Assembly (NCBI RefSeq): GCF_003148495.1 | Contig: NZ_QGGH01000002.1 | Coordinates: forward strand, 310,001 to 374,000 | Length of the DNA: 64,000 nt | Direction of reading: 5' to 3' | DNA from: Mesorhizobium loti | GTDB lineage: Bacteria > Pseudomonadota > Alphaproteobacteria > Rhizobiales > Rhizobiaceae | Shown: piece by piece, positions 56,069 to 63,299 of the stretch | Position numbering within the stretch: the stretch's first letter is position 1 | How the letters are laid out: each line of letters starts with the position of its first letter | The notes under the pieces: generated by a model | What the model saw: the letters and a program-made list of their open reading frames with translations, nothing else | Told to the model about the DNA's origin: nothing | Databases searched by the model: none | Translations under genes and position numbers: made by a program

Positions 56069-56754
56069 GCGGCCTGCCGTTCGCTTTTGTTGATGGCGTC
56101 GCGAAGCGCCGACACCGACACCAGCAGTCTTTCGATCAGTGCGGGATCGAGTGTGGCGCCGCCAAATTCGGCCTGCCGGAAAACGCCATAGCGTGCCCGT
56201 TCGGCCTCCGCCAGCAGCCAGACGATGCGTATACCCTTGGGCGTGATCAGCAGTTCCTTGGCGCACCCTTCGGCAAAGATCTCGATATGGCTGGAGATGA
56301 GGCCTTGTGGGAAGCGCGCCGCCCTGCGGTCGGTGCGCAGCACCGCCTCGGCAGGAAATCCGGGAGCCTTGGGCAGTGTGTGCTCAAGATGATCGAAATT
56401 GGAGAAGGTCGTCGGCGAGCCCGGCCGCATCATCATGTCGAACGTAGCTGGCACCGCGACCTCTTCGGTGATCGAAACACTGAGCCAGCGCGCAGGCAGT
56501 TTCCGCGTCGCCAGCGTATCGACGATGGTGCGCACCTGGACACGTTTGCTGTTCCACGATCCTTCCCAGGTGATGACGCCGACGGTGCCGTCCGAAACAT
56601 TGGCTGCGTCGGCGATGACTGCGCGGATGCGGTCCTGCTCGACGGCGAGCGCCATCGACGCCCTGCTGCGGCTGGCACGCGCCTGCCAGGCAAGGTGGAG
56701 GACGACAGCCAGGACAATGGCCCCGGCAAGCAGTGCTGATGTCACCTCGGACAT
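56065..56754 (-). CDS. membrane-anchored protein of unknown function
   Basis: A 229-residue protein with one N-terminal membrane anchor (LLAGAIVLAVVLHLAW, about residues 8-24) and a soluble remainder with mixed alpha and beta character. The DGTVGVITWEGSWNSKRVQV and KELLITPKGIRIVWLLAEAERARYGVF segments look well folded, but I see no known motif. It follows the ethanolamine-permease-like gene by 45 bases and overlaps the next gene by four. A role with that permease is possible; no function can be read. Confidence 0.7.
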   Translation of the reverse strand: MSEVTSALLAGAIVLAVVLHLAWQARASRSRASMALAVEQDRIRAVIADAANVSDGTVGVITWEGSWNSKRVQVRTIVDTLATRKLPARWLSVSITEEVAVPATFDMMMRPGSPTTFSNFDHLEHTLPKAPGFPAEAVLRTDRRAARFPQGLISSHIEIFAEGCAKELLITPKGIRIVWLLAEAERARYGVFRQAEFGGATLDPALIERLLVSVSALRDAINKSERQAA

Positions 56755-56799
56755 TTTCTCATGCCAGGCCCGCCCAGGATCCGGACGGGCCTACTCCCA

Positions 56800-58194
56800 T
56801 CAATAACCCTGCGGCTTTGGCCACGGCATGGTGAACTGATCGCCGCGCCGCACGAATTTGTAGCGATAGAAATGGAACCACAGCGAGATCAGGAAGTAGA
56901 AGGCGACCATGGCGATCAGCTGCGAGCCGAAGCCGAGGAAGATGGCGAAGAAGGTCACCACGCACAGGCAAAACAGCACGATGGCTGGGATCGGATGGAA
57001 GGGGTGCGTATAGCCGCGGCGGATCGAGCCGAGTGGCCACTTCTTGCGGAACATGATGATGTTGATGCTCATGAAGGTGTATTGCAGCACGCCTGACAGG
57101 ATCGAGAAGGTGATCGCCTGGTTGAGGTCGGCGATGAAGGCGAAGGCCAGCGCGATCGGCAGCAGGAACAGGATCGAGCGATAGGGCGTGCGATATCTCG
57201 GATGCACCGCCGAGAACCATGTCGGCAGATAGCGGTCACGGCCGAGCGAGAACCAGGCGCGCGCCGCATCGTTGATGCAGCCATTGGCGGAGGCCATCGC
57301 GGCAAGCAGCGTGGCGACAAACAACAGATTCTCGAGCAGCGGACTGCCGGTCAGCTTGCCCGCGTCCCATAGTGGATAATAGGTGATGCCCAGATATTCC
57401 CATGGCATCATCGAGGCGCAGACATACCAGGTCATGGCGGCGGCGATCAAAAGCGTGATCATGCCGGCCATGGTGCCATAAGGCAGCGAGCGGGCGGGCG
57501 AGCGCACTTCCTCGGCGGCCTGCGTGGTGCCCTCGATGCCGAGATAGTACCAGATGCCGAACTGGAAGGCGGCGATGACGCCGATCCAGCCATACGGCAG
57601 GGCATTACCGGGAGTGACCAGTTCGTTGAGCTTCAGCACCGCGCCTTGCGTCCACGGGCTGACCGAAAAGAACAGGATGACGATCGAGATATAGGCGATC
57701 GCGGTGATGACGAAGTTGACGTTGAGCGTCATCAGCACGCCGCGATAGTTCAGCCACGCTAGTACGACGATGGTCGCTGCGATGAAGGAATTGTGGGTGA
57801 GGCCTTCGACCCCCGCCTTGGCGACGATGGTATCGCCGAGCAGGATGGCGTCGGACACTTCGAGCATGGTGTAGGCAAAGACCAGGAACAGCGCGACATT
57901 GAACGCCATCAGCGGTCCGACGATGTGCTTGGCCTGCGCATATTGACCGCCGGCGGCGGCGACGGTCGATGTGACCTCGGAATCGATCATCGCGACCGAG
58001 GTGTAGAGCAATCCGACGACCCAGCAGACGATCAGTGCTGCCAGCGCGCCGCCCTTGTCGGCGGCAAAATTCCAGCCGGTGAATTCGCCGACCAGAACGA
58101 TGCCGACGCCGAGTGCCCAGACATGGGCGGGGCCAAGCACGCGGAGCAGTGAAACCCTGTCCCCGTGAATTGCCGGTTCAAGTGTGATCGTCAT
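56800..58194 (-). CDS. APC family permease, ethanolamine-permease-like
   Basis: A 464-residue inner-membrane permease with about 12 segments. It resembles the ethanolamine/amino acid group of the APC superfamily (GEFTGWNFAADKGG near the start, ACINDAARAWFSLGRDR-like loop, here ANGCINDAARAWFSLGRDRYLP). It lies in an operon with three small membrane proteins upstream and two unknown membrane proteins downstream, between the dmm and mgs operons. Cargo could be a methylated amine, ethanolamine or an amino acid. The association with several small membrane proteins is unusual for this family. Confidence 0.85.
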   Translation of the reverse strand: MTITLEPAIHGDRVSLLRVLGPAHVWALGVGIVLVGEFTGWNFAADKGGALAALIVCWVVGLLYTSVAMIDSEVTSTVAAAGGQYAQAKHIVGPLMAFNVALFLVFAYTMLEVSDAILLGDTIVAKAGVEGLTHNSFIAATIVVLAWLNYRGVLMTLNVNFVITAIAYISIVILFFSVSPWTQGAVLKLNELVTPGNALPYGWIGVIAAFQFGIWYYLGIEGTTQAAEEVRSPARSLPYGTMAGMITLLIAAAMTWYVCASMMPWEYLGITYYPLWDAGKLTGSPLLENLLFVATLLAAMASANGCINDAARAWFSLGRDRYLPTWFSAVHPRYRTPYRSILFLLPIALAFAFIADLNQAITFSILSGVLQYTFMSINIIMFRKKWPLGSIRRGYTHPFHPIPAIVLFCLCVVTFFAIFLGFGSQLIAMVAFYFLISLWFHFYRYKFVRRGDQFTMPWPKPQGY

Positions 58195-58208
58195 TGTTCA
58201 ATCCCCAC

Positions 58209-58370
58209 TCAGATCCGGTGTTTTTCGGAAACGGCTTCAAGCTCGCCTTCGCGCGATGAGGTCAGCACCTCCTCGGAGAAGGTCGTGTCGACCTTGAACC
58301 AGTCGTAGAGCATCCAAAGGGCAAGTACGATCGAGATGCCCCAGCATGCATAGGAGAGTACCGTCCACAT
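58209..58370 (-). CDS. 53-residue single-span membrane protein
   Basis: A very short gene: MWTVLSYACWGISIVLALWM forms one membrane span, followed by a charged tail (DTTFSEEVLTSSREGELEAVSEKHRI). GAGGGA precedes the ATG at 58370. It lies 14 bases from both neighbours in a clear operon, which supports it as a real gene. It may be an accessory subunit of the permease that follows. No family is recognised. Confidence 0.65.
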   Translation of the reverse strand: MWTVLSYACWGISIVLALWMLYDWFKVDTTFSEEVLTSSREGELEAVSEKHRI

Positions 58371-58384
58371 GTTGCGTCCCTCGA

Positions 58385-58762
58385 TTATTTGTCGTCGAAT
58401 TTTTCGTTGATGACGTCGCGATACTCGCGGTCGGATGCGCGAAACAGGAAGACGAAATAGCCGACCAGCACCGCGGCCATGATGATCAGCGTCGGCCAAT
58501 CGATGACATAGTGGAAGCGGTTCTGGATGATGTCGTGCGCGGTCTCGGGCGTGTAGCCGAGCTTTTCCCAGATCGACGCCATTGTCGGGTTCTGGCCAAG
58601 CGCTTCCCACGTCTTGGCGTCGAGCGCATCGATGGATTTCGCCGCGCCGGCAAGGCCCAGCTTGAGCGGCAGCCACAGCGCCACGAAAATGGCCACCACG
58701 ACGACGGCGATGTCGAAAACTTGCCCGGCCTTGCTTTGCTCCGGTGGCGTGTAACGGGACAT
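58385..58762 (-). CDS. small two-span membrane protein, unknown
   Basis: A 125-residue protein with two membrane spans (VFDIAVVVVAIFVALWLPL and WPTLIIMAAVLVGYFVFLF) and an amphipathic loop of about 55 residues between them. The C-terminus is acidic and charged (EYRDVINEKFDDK). It sits between two other small membrane genes with gaps of 12 and 14 bases. I do not recognise it; together the three look like parts of one membrane complex. Confidence 0.7.
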   Translation of the reverse strand: MSRYTPPEQSKAGQVFDIAVVVVAIFVALWLPLKLGLAGAAKSIDALDAKTWEALGQNPTMASIWEKLGYTPETAHDIIQNRFHYVIDWPTLIIMAAVLVGYFVFLFRASDREYRDVINEKFDDK

Positions 58763-58774
58763 CTCTTCTACCCC

Positions 58775-59062
58775 TCAGGACTTGCGGTTGCGGAACGCGT
58801 CGGCGTTCTTGATATCGAGCCCGTAGATGAAATCCTTGTCTTCCTTGTAGTGCTTGACCATCGCCAGGATCGCGGCCGTGTTGAAGATCAGCACGGCGGC
58901 GGCGGCGATCGCGACCACGGCCTTGATGCCGCCATGCGGGATGTAGGGCCACGTCATGAGGAGGACGAAGAGGATCGTCGCCCACAGGCAGACGATCAGG
59001 AGCGCGGATCCGCGCACGTCGGAACGGTACAGCGCTTCGATGCGCTGCTGCATGTCTGACAT
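58775..59062 (-). CDS. small two-span membrane protein, first gene of operon
   Basis: A 95-residue protein with two spans (LLIVCLWATILFVLLMTWPYI and VVAIAAAAVLIFNTAAILAMV) and charged ends (KHYKEDKDFIYGLDIKNADAFRNRK). It is the first gene of the leftward operon and diverges from dmmD; the 286-base gap holds a TTGACA box on the minus strand (59170-59165) and the T-tract motif. No family is recognised. The tight spacing to the next genes supports it as real. Confidence 0.7.
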   Translation of the reverse strand: MSDMQQRIEALYRSDVRGSALLIVCLWATILFVLLMTWPYIPHGGIKAVVAIAAAAVLIFNTAAILAMVKHYKEDKDFIYGLDIKNADAFRNRKS

Positions 59063-59126
59063 CGGTTTTCCCCTTTTTCCAACGCCAGACCCCGAATTGG
59101 TTTCGCGTTGCCCTCTTTCAAGAGAG

Positions 59127-59140
59127 TGAAATTTTTTTCA
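59127..59140. promoter_or_regulatory. T-tract palindromic motif in the divergent dmm region
   Basis: TGAAATTTTTTTCA, a TGAAA-N4-TTTCA dyad, lies 65 bases before the leftward small-membrane-protein operon and about 210 bases before dmmD. ATTTTTTTCATAA here matches ATTTTTTTCTTAA before the tdm-side permease and ATTTTTTTCATAT before mgsA. A common regulator, perhaps the XRE-cupin protein at the window end, is inferred. Confidence 0.45.
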
Positions 59141-59348
59141 TAAGTTCAGTCCGAATTCCGCAATTGTCAAGCGCGATTTACGTTGAGTTAACTGTTTGCT
59201 TCGCGCGGCGGATTTTGCCTGACAATGAAATTAATTGCTTATGGGTATTGCGGCGCCCGGAGGTTTGCGGTCAATATTCGGCCAAAGCTCCCGCCGCTGC
59301 GCAGGGGGCAGGGAACAGCAGAGAGTTTTCGAAACGGAGGACGAGCGG

Positions 59349-60482
59349 ATGACGGCATCCTGGAGATTTTCGACCCTGGCGGATCGCCACCGCGCGCTCG
59401 GCTCGAAGCTCGAAGACTGGAGCGGGATGGGAACCGCCTGGACCTACGACAAGGATGCCGACGAGGAGTACATCGCCATCCGCACCAAGGCCGGCCTGAT
59501 GGATGTCTCCGGCCTCAAGAAGGTCCACATCACCGGGCCGCATGCTTCACACCTGATCGACCTGGCGACGACCCGCGATGTCGAAAAGATCTACCCAGGC
59601 AAGTCGGCCTATGCCTGCATGCTGAACGAGGCGGGAAAATTCACCGACGATTGCATCCTCTACCGAACTGGACCGAATGCATGGATGGTCGTGCACGGTT
59701 CGGGCACCGGCCATGAGGAGTTGCAGCGTGCATCCGTAGGACGCGATGTCTCGCTGCGCTTCGACGACAATCTGCACGATTTGTCACTGCAGGGGCCGAC
59801 ATCAGTCGACTATCTGGCCAAGCACGTGCCGGGTATCCGCGACCTCAACTATTTCCATCACATGCAGACGCAGCTGTTCGGCCTTCCGGTGATGATCTCG
59901 CGCACCGGCTATACCGGCGAGCGCGGCTACGAGATCTTCTGCCGTGGCCAGGATGCCGGCACGATCTGGGACAGGATCCTCGACGAGGGCAAGAGCGCCG
60001 GCATCATTCCATGCCGCTTTACCACGCTCGACATGCTGCGCGTCGAAAGTTATCTGCTCTTCTATCCCTACGACAATTCCCAAAAATATCCGTTCGACAA
60101 TGAAGGCCCCGGCGACACGCTGTGGGAACTCGGCCTCGATTTCACCGTCAGTCCTGGCAAGACCGGCTTCCGCGGCGCCGAGGAGCATTACCGCCTGAAA
60201 GGCAAGGAACGCTTCAAGATCTATGGCGTTCTGCTCGACGGCAAGGAGCCGGCCGATGAAGGCGCGCCGATCTATCGCGACGGCAAGAAGGTCGGCGTGG
60301 TGACTTGCGCCATGTATTCGCCGCTGGTCAAGAAATCGATGGGCATCGCCCGCCTCGACGTCGACTGCGCGGTCAAGGATACCAAGCTCGAAATCCGCAA
60401 CAAGAGCGGTGCCATCAAGGCCACCGCCCAGCCATTGCCATTCGACGATCCCAAGAAGACCAAGCGCACGGCGAAAGGTTGA
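59349..60482 (+). CDS. dmmD: GcvT-like protein of the dimethylamine monooxygenase cluster
   Basis: A 377-residue folate-binding protein of the aminomethyltransferase (GcvT) family (MDVSGLKKVHITGPHASHLID, SRTGYTGERGYEIFCRG). It is not glycine-cleavage T protein by context: no gcvH or gcvP is near, and dmmA, dmmB and dmmC follow in order. In that four-gene cluster it would capture formaldehyde released by dimethylamine oxidation as methylene-tetrahydrofolate. GGAGG at 59336-59340 fixes the ATG at 59349; the longer frame from 59235 has no ribosome site. Confidence 0.82.
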   Translation: MTASWRFSTLADRHRALGSKLEDWSGMGTAWTYDKDADEEYIAIRTKAGLMDVSGLKKVHITGPHASHLIDLATTRDVEKIYPGKSAYACMLNEAGKFTDDCILYRTGPNAWMVVHGSGTGHEELQRASVGRDVSLRFDDNLHDLSLQGPTSVDYLAKHVPGIRDLNYFHHMQTQLFGLPVMISRTGYTGERGYEIFCRGQDAGTIWDRILDEGKSAGIIPCRFTTLDMLRVESYLLFYPYDNSQKYPFDNEGPGDTLWELGLDFTVSPGKTGFRGAEEHYRLKGKERFKIYGVLLDGKEPADEGAPIYRDGKKVGVVTCAMYSPLVKKSMGIARLDVDCAVKDTKLEIRNKSGAIKATAQPLPFDDPKKTKRTAKG

Positions 60483-60523
60483 GGCATAGTCAACGGCGAG
60501 GGGTTCGAGGCACGAAGACTTAA

Positions 60524-61120
60524 ATGGCAGCCAAAAGTATCATCAGCCGACCCGTTTACGGAACCTTGTCTCCGCAGCCCGGCAAGCATCATCTTTTCAT
60601 CGCGGATGCGGAAGGGGCGCTGGCGATAGCGGAGATGGCCGAGAGGGCGCCGCCCGGGTTTTTCGACGACGCCGAAATCGTCTTCATTCCTGGGCCTGAC
60701 GGCAACCACATCGCCGCGCTCGACGCGCTGAAACCGGCACAGTTTCATCAGGCGCCGTCCTTCGCCAGCCTGCTGCCACGGCTCAGGCAGACACTCGCCA
60801 ATGCGCATATGGGCCTGCGCCTTTACCTCTCGGGCACCGAAGGCCTGATCGGCCAGGCGATGCAGGTAGCGCTCGAGGCCGGCATCGACCACACCTCGAT
60901 CCAGACCGAGCACCGCGGCTCGCTGGCGCGGCGCATGCAGTGCGTGCACTGCAAGGGCATCACCGAGAATGTGACCACGCAGCCGGCGACCTGCGCGCAT
61001 TGCGGCCTGCTCCTTCTGGTGCGCGATCACTATTCCAGGCGCATCGCCGCCTTCCAGGGCGTCTGCATCAATGCGGAAGATCGCTCAGAGATTCCTCCGA
61101 TGGAGGAGATTTTTCGATGA
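60524..61120 (+). CDS. dmmA: dimethylamine monooxygenase subunit DmmA
   Basis: A 198-residue protein of the DmmA family. The first 130 residues look like a small reductase-type fold, and the C-terminus has a four-cysteine metal site: Cys140, Cys143, Cys157 and Cys160 (CVHC and CAHC), of rubredoxin-like or zinc-ribbon type. It is required with DmmB and DmmC for oxidation of dimethylamine to methylamine. Its stop overlaps the dmmB start by four bases. Confidence 0.82.
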   Translation: MAAKSIISRPVYGTLSPQPGKHHLFIADAEGALAIAEMAERAPPGFFDDAEIVFIPGPDGNHIAALDALKPAQFHQAPSFASLLPRLRQTLANAHMGLRLYLSGTEGLIGQAMQVALEAGIDHTSIQTEHRGSLARRMQCVHCKGITENVTTQPATCAHCGLLLLVRDHYSRRIAAFQGVCINAEDRSEIPPMEEIFR

Positions 61121-62082
61121 GCACCGGAACAACAAAACTCGATGTCGTGGTCAGCGATGTCGTCCCGGTCAACGATCTGGTCACCCGCTTCCATTTCCGC
61201 CGGCGCGACGGCGAGCTTTTGCCGACCTTTTCCGGCGGCGCCCATGTCGTGGTCGAGATGCGCGATGGCGAGCGGACCAGGCTCAATCCCTATTCGTTGA
61301 TGGGCTCGCCGCTCGACACGCGCGAGTACACGATCTCCGTGCGCCGCGACGATGTCGGCCGTGGCGGCTCGCTCTTCATGCACCGGAATGTCCGGCCCGG
61401 CATGGAGATGGTGGTCAGCTATCCGGTCAATCTGTTCTCGCTCGACCTGCGCGCCAAAAAGCATCTGATGCTGGCCGGCGGCATCGGCATCACGCCATTC
61501 ATGGCGCAGACCGCGCAACTGGCGGCGGAAGGCGGCAATTTCGAACTGCACTACACCTGCCGCACCGCATCGCTCGGCACCTACGCCGATGTGCTGCGCG
61601 AGCGCTACGACCGCCGGGTCAGGCTCTATCATGACGACCTTGACGAGCGCATCGAACTCGACCGGTTGCTGTCGACGCAGCCGCTCGGTACGCATCTCTA
61701 TGTCTGCGGTCCGGCGGGGATGATCAACTGGGTGCGTGACCGCGCGGCAAGCTTCGGCTGGCCATCGGAGACCGTGCATTTCGAGCATTTCGCGGCACCC
61801 CAGCCCGGGCTGCCGTTCGACGTGACGCTTGCCGTAAGCGGCAAGACGATCCGCGTCGATGAACAGCAGAGCCTGCTCGAGGCGATCGAGGCGGCCGGCG
61901 TCGATCCGCCCTATCTCTGCCGCGGCGGCGTCTGCGGCCAGTGCGAAACCAACGTCGTCTCATATGACGGCAAGTTCATCCACAACGACCACTGGCTAAG
62001 CGAGGAAGAGCACCGTTCGGGCAAGAAGATCATGCCGTGCGTATCGCGCTTCGAGGGTCGGTCGCTGGTGTTGGAAAGATAG
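61117..62082 (+). CDS. dmmB: dimethylamine monooxygenase reductase subunit DmmB
   Basis: A 321-residue reductase of the phthalate dioxygenase reductase / VanB type: a flavin-binding barrel (NPYSLMGSPLDTREYTISVR), an NAD domain (LMLAGGIGITPFMAQ) and a C-terminal plant-type 2Fe-2S ferredoxin domain with Cys268, Cys273, Cys276 and Cys308. It passes electrons from NAD(P)H to the oxygenase. The ATG at 61117 overlaps the dmmA stop (ATGA) and is preceded by GGAGGAG; the frame from 60940 is not used. Confidence 0.86.
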   Translation: MSTGTTKLDVVVSDVVPVNDLVTRFHFRRRDGELLPTFSGGAHVVVEMRDGERTRLNPYSLMGSPLDTREYTISVRRDDVGRGGSLFMHRNVRPGMEMVVSYPVNLFSLDLRAKKHLMLAGGIGITPFMAQTAQLAAEGGNFELHYTCRTASLGTYADVLRERYDRRVRLYHDDLDERIELDRLLSTQPLGTHLYVCGPAGMINWVRDRAASFGWPSETVHFEHFAAPQPGLPFDVTLAVSGKTIRVDEQQSLLEAIEAAGVDPPYLCRGGVCGQCETNVVSYDGKFIHNDHWLSEEEHRSGKKIMPCVSRFEGRSLVLER

Positions 62083-62091
62083 GAGGCGAGC

Positions 62092-63132
62092 TTGGGAATC
62101 ACCTTTCGCAAGGAAACGTTCCGCGACGACTTCACCTTCAAGAACAGCCCTGAGCACATCAGGCGGTTCCCGTTTCCGTTCCACGAAGACGCCTACATGT
62201 ATGCGGTCAACATCGAGCCGCATGTCGTCGGGCCGAAGGGCAGCGTGCTGGAAAACCTGATCGACGTCGACGAGCACTACGTCGCCGAGATGCAGGACCG
62301 GGCGCTGGTGCTGGCCGAGGATCCGTTGCGTTGCCAGTCGCTGCCGCACATGACGCTGGCCGGCTGGGACCTGCTCGAGCTTTTGATGGAGCAGCAGGCA
62401 CTGGGCTATCCCGAGCATTTCACGCTGACCCGCGACGGCGACCGCTGGCGCTGGATCAACCGGCCGCTCGGCATCGACGACACCTTCACCTTCGGCGACA
62501 CCTCGACGCTGCCCTACGGGCCGATGGAATACATCACCCGGCAGAGTCAGGGCGATTTCTGCATCCTCGACCAGCGCGACGGAAATTTATGGATGGATGC
62601 TGGAATGGTCACCACCCAGGCCGACTGGTCGCTCGATTTCGACATCGGCATGAACTTCTTCGAATGGCACGCGCCGGTGCCGCTGGCGCATGAGAAGGGG
62701 ATTTTCGTCAGGGCGCTGAAGTTCCTCACCAACATCCAGCAGGGCAAGCCGGCGCGGCGCCTGAATTGGACGATGACGATCAATCCACGCCTCGACACCA
62801 GCCCGGAAAATTACCACAAATGGGGACCGGACCGGGCGACGGTGACGCCGGAGAATGTCGGCGACAAGGTGCATCTGCGGGTCGAACTGCAGAGCTTCTG
62901 GCGCCTGCCGCGCTCGAACGGCATCGTCTTCCCGATCCGCTGCTATCTGATCAAGATGGACGAATTGGTGACGCAGCCGAAATGGGCCCGGCGCCTGCAT
63001 CGCGTCATCCGCGATCTGCCCGACGAACTCGCCAACTACAAGGGCCTGACGCGCTTTCGTCCGACGCTGGTCGAGTGGCTGTCGAAGCTCGACGATGGGA
63101 GTGCGACAAGTCCGGGGTTTGGGCCGGATTGA
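62092..63132 (+). CDS. dmmC: dimethylamine monooxygenase oxygenase subunit (DUF3445)
   Basis: A 346-residue protein of the DUF3445 family, known as heme-dependent oxidative N-demethylases. In the DmmDABC system it should be the subunit that oxidises dimethylamine to methylamine and formaldehyde. Family segments seen are FPFPFHEDAYMYAVNIEPH and the WSLDFDIGMNFFEWHAPVP stretch, with several conserved His and Trp. The start is a TTG at 62092 with AGGAGG five bases before it. It is the last gene of the operon, followed by an intergenic repeat. Confidence 0.84.
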   Translation: MGITFRKETFRDDFTFKNSPEHIRRFPFPFHEDAYMYAVNIEPHVVGPKGSVLENLIDVDEHYVAEMQDRALVLAEDPLRCQSLPHMTLAGWDLLELLMEQQALGYPEHFTLTRDGDRWRWINRPLGIDDTFTFGDTSTLPYGPMEYITRQSQGDFCILDQRDGNLWMDAGMVTTQADWSLDFDIGMNFFEWHAPVPLAHEKGIFVRALKFLTNIQQGKPARRLNWTMTINPRLDTSPENYHKWGPDRATVTPENVGDKVHLRVELQSFWRLPRSNGIVFPIRCYLIKMDELVTQPKWARRLHRVIRDLPDELANYKGLTRFRPTLVEWLSKLDDGSATSPGFGPD

Positions 63133-63137
63133 GCAAG

Positions 63138-63285
63138 GCCCCCTCATCCGGCCGCTACGCGGCCACCTTCTCCCGAGGGGAGAAGAGATAGCCAACGCTG
63201 GCGCCAGCCTCCTCTCCCCTCGGGGAGAGGTCGGATTGCCCCGAATTGCCCTTCGCAATTCGGTTGGCGATCCGGGTGAGGGGGC
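63138..63285. repeat. rhizobial intergenic palindromic repeat
   Basis: A 148-base element bounded by 14-base inverted ends (gccccctcatccgg / ccgggtgagggggc, one mismatch). Inside are four further hairpins: ggccgctacgcggcc, cttctcccgaggggagaag, cctctcccctcggggagagg and ccgaattgcccttcgcaattcgg. Elements of this look are scattered through rhizobial genomes between genes. It fills the gap between the convergent dmmC and XRE genes and may end transcription from both. Confidence 0.8.
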
Positions 63286-63299
63286 TGCTTGTGTCCCGC

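Noticed and set aside
59349..60482. Glycine cleavage system T protein
   Set aside because: No gcvH or gcvP is near, and the gene leads dmmABC in the order known for dimethylamine monooxygenase clusters.
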